Assembly: GCA_947449515.1 (NCBI GenBank)
Contig: CANFSD010000005.1
Coordinates: 1-28,167, forward strand
Source of the DNA: Bacteroidota bacterium
GTDB lineage: Bacteria > Bacteroidota > Bacteroidia > UKL13-3
Direction of reading: 5' to 3'
DNA: 28,167 nt
The first letter of the stretch is position 1. Each line of letters opens with the position of its first letter. Under the pieces are notes generated by a model. That model was not told the origin of the DNA, searched no databases, and worked only from the letters and a program-made list of their open reading frames with translations. Of this stretch, positions 23,916 through 28,167 are shown in pieces. Made by a program: the position numbers and the translations under genes.

Positions 23916-24863
23916 TTAAGCATCTTGTTTGGCTGCTAAATAACGCTCAGCATCTAAGGCTGCCATACAGCCACTTCCTGCGGCAGTAACTGCTTGTCTG
24001 TATACTTTGTCTTGTGCATCACCACAAGCAAATACACCTTCAATATTTGTTTTGCTGGTACCTGGAATTGTTTGCAAATAACCAGTTTCATCCATATCAA
24101 GGAAACCTTTGAAAATATCTGTATTTGGATGGTGACCAATGGCTACGAAAAAACCGTTGATGGCAATTTCTTTTAATTCACCAGTTTTTGTATTTTTTAA
24201 TCGTGCTCCAATTACTTTGTCTTCGCCTAAAATCTCATCTGTTTCTGAATCAAATAATACTTCAATGTTTGGCGTATTCATAACCCTATTCACCATCGCT
24301 TTTGAAGCCCTGAATTCATCTCTTCTAACAATCATGTATACCTTGCTACAAATTTTAGCCAAGTAACTTGCTTCTTCGCAAGCAGTATCTCCTGCGCCAA
24401 CAATAGCTACATCTTTTCCTCTAAAGAAGAATCCATCACAAACCGCACAAGCACTTACACCTCTACCATTTAATTTTTCTTCTGAAGGGATACCCAACCA
24501 TTTGGCACTGGCGCCAGTAGCAATAATGACAGTATCCGCCAAAATTTCATGGTTTTCATCTGCCACCAAACGGAAAGGTGCTTTGCCTGAAAAATCAACG
24601 CTTGTAATCATTCCATAACGAATGTCTGTTCCAAAACGTTCTGCTTGTTTGCGGAACAATTCCATCATTTCAGGACCCATAATACCTTCTGGATAGCCAG
24701 GGTAATTCTCCACTTCCGTGGTAATGGTTAATTGACCACCAGGTTGCATACCTGCATACATTACTGGTTTTAAATCTGCTCTTGCGGCATAAATGGCTGC
24801 TGTATATCCGGCAGGGCCAGAACCAACAATTAGGCATTCGATATGTTCTACACTTGTACTCAT
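23916..24863 (-). CDS. trxB: Thioredoxin reductase
   Basis: A 315-residue FAD flavoprotein that reduces thioredoxin with NADPH. The FAD motif GSGPAG is at 14-19, the redox pair CAVC at Cys139/Cys142, the NADPH motif GAGDTACEE (from 156), and the FAD end motif VFACGDAQDKVYRQAVTAAGSG near 274. Length is as for the low-molecular-weight type. Single gene ending in its own terminator. Upstream on the minus strand a TATTTTTTG lies about 30 bases before the ATG, one T longer than the -7 consensus. Confidence 0.97.
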   Translation of the reverse strand: MSTSVEHIECLIVGSGPAGYTAAIYAARADLKPVMYAGMQPGGQLTITTEVENYPGYPEGIMGPEMMELFRKQAERFGTDIRYGMITSVDFSGKAPFRLVADENHEILADTVIIATGASAKWLGIPSEEKLNGRGVSACAVCDGFFFRGKDVAIVGAGDTACEEASYLAKICSKVYMIVRRDEFRASKAMVNRVMNTPNIEVLFDSETDEILGEDKVIGARLKNTKTGELKEIAINGFFVAIGHHPNTDIFKGFLDMDETGYLQTIPGTSKTNIEGVFACGDAQDKVYRQAVTAAGSGCMAALDAERYLAAKQDA

Positions 24864-24929
24864 ATTAATATTTTATTTGTCTCAAAATTATTGCAAAAAA
24901 TAAACCAGTTTTAAACAAGTTGTTCCAAT

Positions 24930-26270
24930 TTATCTTTTTCTAGCCCTATTTCGTTCAACCGCCCTATTTCTAGGTTTGGTTTTGTTTGGATTTCTTCTTC
25001 TTGGGCCTCCTAAATTTACCTTGGCATTTTTAGCCTTTTTCTCATGGTGGGTAACAGGTGCACCTTCTCTGCTTGGGGCCCTTACATATATTTTTTGAAC
25101 TTGTTGTGGCCTTTCATCTTCACTAAAAATTGAAGAAATAACTACTTCTTTAGGTAAACGTTTTCTAGTCACCTTTAGTTTCATCAATTTTTCAATTTCT
25201 TCTAAAAAGGGCTCTTCCACTTCGTTGAAAAAAGTAATGGCAATACCGTCTTTTCCAGCCCTTCCAGTTCTTCCTATTCGGTGAATATAATCGCCAGCCT
25301 CTTTGGGTGTATCAAAGTTTATAACGTGTGATACCTCAAAAATATCAAGTCCCCTTGCAGCAATGTCTGTTGCTATTAATATTCGGTTCGAACCCTTATG
25401 GAAATTATCCAAGGTGGCAAACCTTACATTTTGAGATTTGTTTGAATGGATCAAAGCTAACTCTTCCCCATAGCTTGGCAATAGCTGCGCATATAATCTA
25501 TCTGCAAGCTTTATTGTACTTACAAACACCATCACTTTATTAAAAGTTTTTTTATCTTCTAATAGGTGATTTAGGATATTTATTTTGGTATAATAATTTG
25601 GCCCATCGTAGGCCATTTGTTTGATTTTTTCAAGCGGGGTACCATGCACAGCTACCTCAATTTTTTGCGGGTTTTTGGTAAAAGTATTGATTAAAACATT
25701 TACATCTTCGCCCAAAGTGGCAGAAAAAAAGATGTTTTGACGCTTCAAAGGCAATAAATCTAGGATAGTTGTTAATTGCGCCCTGAATCCAATTTCCATC
25801 ATTTCGTCAACCTCATCAATCACAAAATGTTGAACCGTTTTAATTTTAAGCACACCCAACATAGCCATATCTATTAATCGTCCGGGTGTTGAAACCAAAA
25901 TATCTAAACCTGCACTAATAGCCAGTTTCTGAGGATTGATATTTGTTCCACCATAAATACCTGCAAAACGAATGCTCATGTATTTACTGAGCTTTTCAAT
26001 TTCGGCAACCACTTGGCTAACTAACTCGCGCGTTGGCACTATAATAAGCACTTTAGGGTGTTTGCTTTCTGAATATTTATGCATGCGCAAAATAGGCAAC
26101 AAGTAAGCAAAGGTTTTACCTGTTCCAGTTTGAGCAACCCCAATTACATCTTTACCCGACATAATAACCGAGTAAGATTTTTCTTGGATAGGGGTGGGAT
26201 GCATGTAGTCTAAATCCTGAAGGGCATTGAGCAAGGGCTTGTTTAAATTCAGGTCTTCAAAATTTAGCAT
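24930..26270 (-). CDS. DEAD-box RNA helicase
   Basis: A 446-residue ATP-dependent RNA helicase. The Q motif PTPIQEKS (25-32), motif I AQTGTGKT (46-53), PTRELV (79-84), GG, TPGR (128-131), motif II DEVD (152-155), SAT (183-185), ATDIAARGLD and HRIGRTGRAG (330-339) are all present. Motif II has Val in place of Ala, which is common in Bacteroidota paralogues. A basic Arg/Lys/Asn-rich tail (about 410-446) probably binds RNA. RhlE- and DeaD-like subfamilies are both possible. The substrates (ribosome assembly, cold growth or mRNA decay) cannot be told from sequence. Confidence 0.96.
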   Translation of the reverse strand: MLNFEDLNLNKPLLNALQDLDYMHPTPIQEKSYSVIMSGKDVIGVAQTGTGKTFAYLLPILRMHKYSESKHPKVLIIVPTRELVSQVVAEIEKLSKYMSIRFAGIYGGTNINPQKLAISAGLDILVSTPGRLIDMAMLGVLKIKTVQHFVIDEVDEMMEIGFRAQLTTILDLLPLKRQNIFFSATLGEDVNVLINTFTKNPQKIEVAVHGTPLEKIKQMAYDGPNYYTKINILNHLLEDKKTFNKVMVFVSTIKLADRLYAQLLPSYGEELALIHSNKSQNVRFATLDNFHKGSNRILIATDIAARGLDIFEVSHVINFDTPKEAGDYIHRIGRTGRAGKDGIAITFFNEVEEPFLEEIEKLMKLKVTRKRLPKEVVISSIFSEDERPQQVQKIYVRAPSREGAPVTHHEKKAKNAKVNLGGPRRRNPNKTKPRNRAVERNRARKR

Positions 26271-26325
26271 AATAGATTTTTTGTAAAGGTCGTTGATGTG
26301 AGGCAGATTATGGCAATAAGCAATA

Positions 26326-27339
26326 TTACTTTATGCCCAGCCATTCTTTGGCAGTATTTCTTAGGAGTTTAATTTTGGTTTCTTCATCAATAGATTTCAT
26401 GGTTTCAATAAACTTACCATGCTCCAAGTCGCCCAATGGAAAAGGGAAGTCAGACCCCATCGCAATTTTATCTGGTCCAAACATTTTTAATAAATATTCA
26501 AAAGTGGCATCGTCATGTACCAAAGAATCTATGTAAAATTTATCGGTATAAGTTCTTGGATCGGCCACATTGTGCACATTGCATAAATCTGGACGAACAT
26601 CATAGGCATGTGAAATTCTTCCGATGGTTTGCGGGAAACAACCTCCGCCATGTGCAAATAATACGCGCAGCTTGGGGAATTTATCAAAAATACCACCAAA
26701 CAACATGCTACAAATTGCCAAAGAAGTTTCTGCTGGCATACCTATTAGCCAAGGTAAAAAATACTTAGGCATGCGGTCTTGTCCCATCATGTCCCATGGA
26801 TGCACAAAAATACACATACCCAATTCTTCTGCCTTTTCATAAAAAGGGTAATAGTAAGGGTCGTCTAAATTTTTGTGTTCAATATGGGTTCCTATTTCTA
26901 CGCCGGGTAGGTTCAATTCATGCTTACATCTTTCCAACTCCTCACATGCCAGCTGTATATCTTGCATAGGCAAGGTTCCAAGACCAACAAATCGGGTAGG
27001 ATATTTTACCTGAATAGCGGCAATATGGTTGTTGTAATATTGTGCCCATTCCAAGGTGTGTTTTGGTTCGGCCCAATAATAAAATAAAACAGGGACAATA
27101 GAGAGGGCCATTAATTCTACATCATGTTTATCCATGTGCGCAATAATGGCCTCAGGATCCCAACACAATTTATCTATGGTTCTAAAAAAAGTACCATTGG
27201 CTTTCATCATATTGGCATTGCCATCTGCTTGGTGTTCCAAGTAAATGAATTCTTCTCCGTACCCATATTTGGTTTTTAGATTGGGCATTTCTGCCGGTAA
27301 AATATGTGCGTGTACGTCTATTTTTTTGTAATTGCTCAT
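26326..27339 (-). CDS. 2-amino-3-carboxymuconate-6-semialdehyde decarboxylase (ACMSD)
   Basis: A 337-residue amidohydrolase-fold decarboxylase that acts on the product of HAAO and steers flux from quinolinate/NAD toward 2-aminomuconate. The metal and catalytic ligands match the ACMSD pattern: His10 and His12 in VHAHILP, His180 in VHPWDMMG, His230 in AHGGG and Asp297 in GSDFPFPLG. HPWDMMG and the (Y/F)PFPLG(D/E) end motif are specific to ACMSD rather than general amidohydrolases. haaO lies 10 kb away. No other kynurenine genes (KMO, KYNU) are in this window. It is 55 bases before the DEAD-box gene and probably separate from it. Confidence 0.93.
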   Translation of the reverse strand: MSNYKKIDVHAHILPAEMPNLKTKYGYGEEFIYLEHQADGNANMMKANGTFFRTIDKLCWDPEAIIAHMDKHDVELMALSIVPVLFYYWAEPKHTLEWAQYYNNHIAAIQVKYPTRFVGLGTLPMQDIQLACEELERCKHELNLPGVEIGTHIEHKNLDDPYYYPFYEKAEELGMCIFVHPWDMMGQDRMPKYFLPWLIGMPAETSLAICSMLFGGIFDKFPKLRVLFAHGGGCFPQTIGRISHAYDVRPDLCNVHNVADPRTYTDKFYIDSLVHDDATFEYLLKMFGPDKIAMGSDFPFPLGDLEHGKFIETMKSIDEETKIKLLRNTAKEWLGIK

Positions 27340-27387
27340 TGGTAAATTTTATGTTGAACCGAAATGTTTTGGATTGCTTTTTTTTTT

Positions 27388-28167
27388 CTAAAAGCCATCT
27401 CCATCCAAAATGTTCCCTAAACCGCCTAATAACCCGCCTTCTTCTCTTCTGCCGCCTACACTGCCATAGGCCATTATTCTACCTGCCAAACGTGATATTG
27501 GGAGTGATTGAATCCATACTTTTCCAGGGCCCTGTAGGGTTGCAAAAAAGACGCCTTCTCCGCCAAATAAGGTGTTTTTAATACCACCTACAAATTGGAT
27601 ATCATAATCTACCTCCTTGGTAAATGCAACAATACAACCGGTATCTATTTTAAGTATTTCTCCAGGCATTAATTGACGTTCTTCTACATGACCGCCTGCA
27701 TGCACAAAAGCCATTCCATCGCCTTCAAGTTTTTCCATAATAAAACCTTCACCTCCAAACAATCCGGTTCCAAGTTTTTTCTGGAATTCAATGCCAATGC
27801 TTACCCCTTTAGCTGCGCATAGGAAGGCATCTTTCTGACAAGTTATTCTGTTACCCATTCTGCTTAAGTCTAATGGGATAATTTTTCCTGGATAGGGAGC
27901 CGCAAAGGTTACCGTTCTTTTGCCATTGCCCATATTGGTAAAGGCGGTCATAAATAAACTTTCTCCTGTAAGCATGCGTTTTCCTGCCGACATTAATTTA
28001 CCCAAAATACCTCCTTGCTGTTGGCTACCATCACCGAAAATGGTGTTCATTTGGATGCCATCATTCATCATCATAAAACTCCCAGGTTCTGCCATCACAG
28101 TTTCTTCTGGGTCGAGTTCAATTTCTACACATTGCATTTCACTTCCAAAAATGCGGTAGTCTATTTC
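27388..28167 (-). CDS. AIM24 / TIGR00266 family protein, N-terminus cut by the window edge
   Basis: The frame runs from the stop at 27388 to the window edge. The apparent ATG at 28137 is internal, because ten residues upstream (EIDYRIFGSE) match the usual start of this family (tyrosine, G-S-E, then a methionine-glutamine segment). Conserved features are VEIELDPEETVMAEPGSFMMM, GGEGFIMEKLEGDG, FVHAGGHV and a Gly-rich tail ending in GGLGNI. TIGR00266/DUF124 proteins form a beta-sandwich resembling TRAP. The AIM24 name comes from a yeast mitochondrial protein. The molecular role in bacteria is not established. At least 259 residues are encoded here. Confidence 0.88.
   Translation of the reverse strand, partial: EIDYRIFGSEMQCVEIELDPEETVMAEPGSFMMMNDGIQMNTIFGDGSQQQGGILGKLMSAGKRMLTGESLFMTAFTNMGNGKRTVTFAAPYPGKIIPLDLSRMGNRITCQKDAFLCAAKGVSIGIEFQKKLGTGLFGGEGFIMEKLEGDGMAFVHAGGHVEERQLMPGEILKIDTGCIVAFTKEVDYDIQFVGGIKNTLFGGEGVFFATLQGPGKVWIQSLPISRLAGRIMAYGSVGGRREEGGLLGGLGNILDGDGF

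Noticed and set aside
23467..23919. 150-codon plus-strand frame opposite the PhoH-like gene
   Set aside because: Antisense to a conserved coding region, and its end is encoded by the terminator hairpin with a Lys-rich nonsense tail.
27306..27581. Plus-strand 91-codon frame across the ACMSD start and the AIM24 gene end
   Set aside because: Cys/Leu/Arg-rich product from antisense of two real genes, with no family resemblance.

Overview
The window comes from a member of the Bacteroidota. It is AT-rich, with genes packed tightly on both strands. The lineage is indicated by a T9SS-type C-terminal sorting domain on a secreted amylase, a DUF4835/PorD-type protein, a bamD–rpoZ–coaBC block with the Bacteroidota form of RNA polymerase omega, an S46-type peptidase start, and repeated TAnnTTTG-type -7 boxes upstream of genes. 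I cannot place it below phylum with confidence. I see no tRNA, rRNA, CRISPR, insertion sequence or phage gene, and no gene-free stretch longer than about 140 bases.

Layout. 1-134: start of an S46 dipeptidyl-peptidase (minus). 274-1674: PiT phosphate transporter. 1671-4350 (minus): guaA followed by a secreted periplasmic-binding-like protein. 4391-5431: mnmH (tRNA 2-selenouridine synthase). 5505-11083 (plus): the most interesting region, a sugar-acid locus with a KdnA-like aminotransferase, a KdnB-like dehydrogenase, a KdsA-like synthase, a transaldolase-CBS fusion, a membrane-anchored SRPBCC protein and a KdsC-like phosphatase. 11085-13160 (minus): ppk1. 13301-13600: YciI-like protein. 13630-16018 (minus): haaO then a secreted GH13 amylase. 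16092-16631 (minus): NlpC/P60 hydrolase. 16693-20377 (plus): bamD, a small anchored protein, rpoZ, coaBC and porD-like DUF4835. 20403-21627 (plus): VIT1-like transporter and a Cys-rich secreted protein. 21624-23813 (minus): PIN-PhoH protein then a LOG-family protein. 23916-28167 (minus): trxB, DEAD-box helicase, ACMSD and a partial AIM24-family gene.

How the genes fit together. The 5.5-11.1 kb genes read as a pathway to 8-amino-Kdo (Kdo8N), the LPS sugar acid made by KdnA and KdnB in Shewanella. KdsA would condense a pentose phosphate with PEP, the KdsC-like HAD enzyme would remove the phosphate, KdnB would oxidise C8, and KdnA would aminate it. The usual supplier of arabinose-5-phosphate, KdsD (SIS domain plus two CBS domains), is not in the window. 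In its place is a protein whose CBS pair looks like that of KdsD but whose catalytic domain is an FSA/TalC-type aldolase with several altered active-site positions. The KdsA also departs from family consensus at substrate-side motifs. I regard this as the best candidate for an undescribed variant pathway. The other genes are mostly housekeeping: GMP synthesis, tRNA modification, polyphosphate, outer-membrane assembly, CoA synthesis, redox and RNA helicase. Two kynurenine-pathway enzymes, HAAO and ACMSD, lie 10 kb apart.
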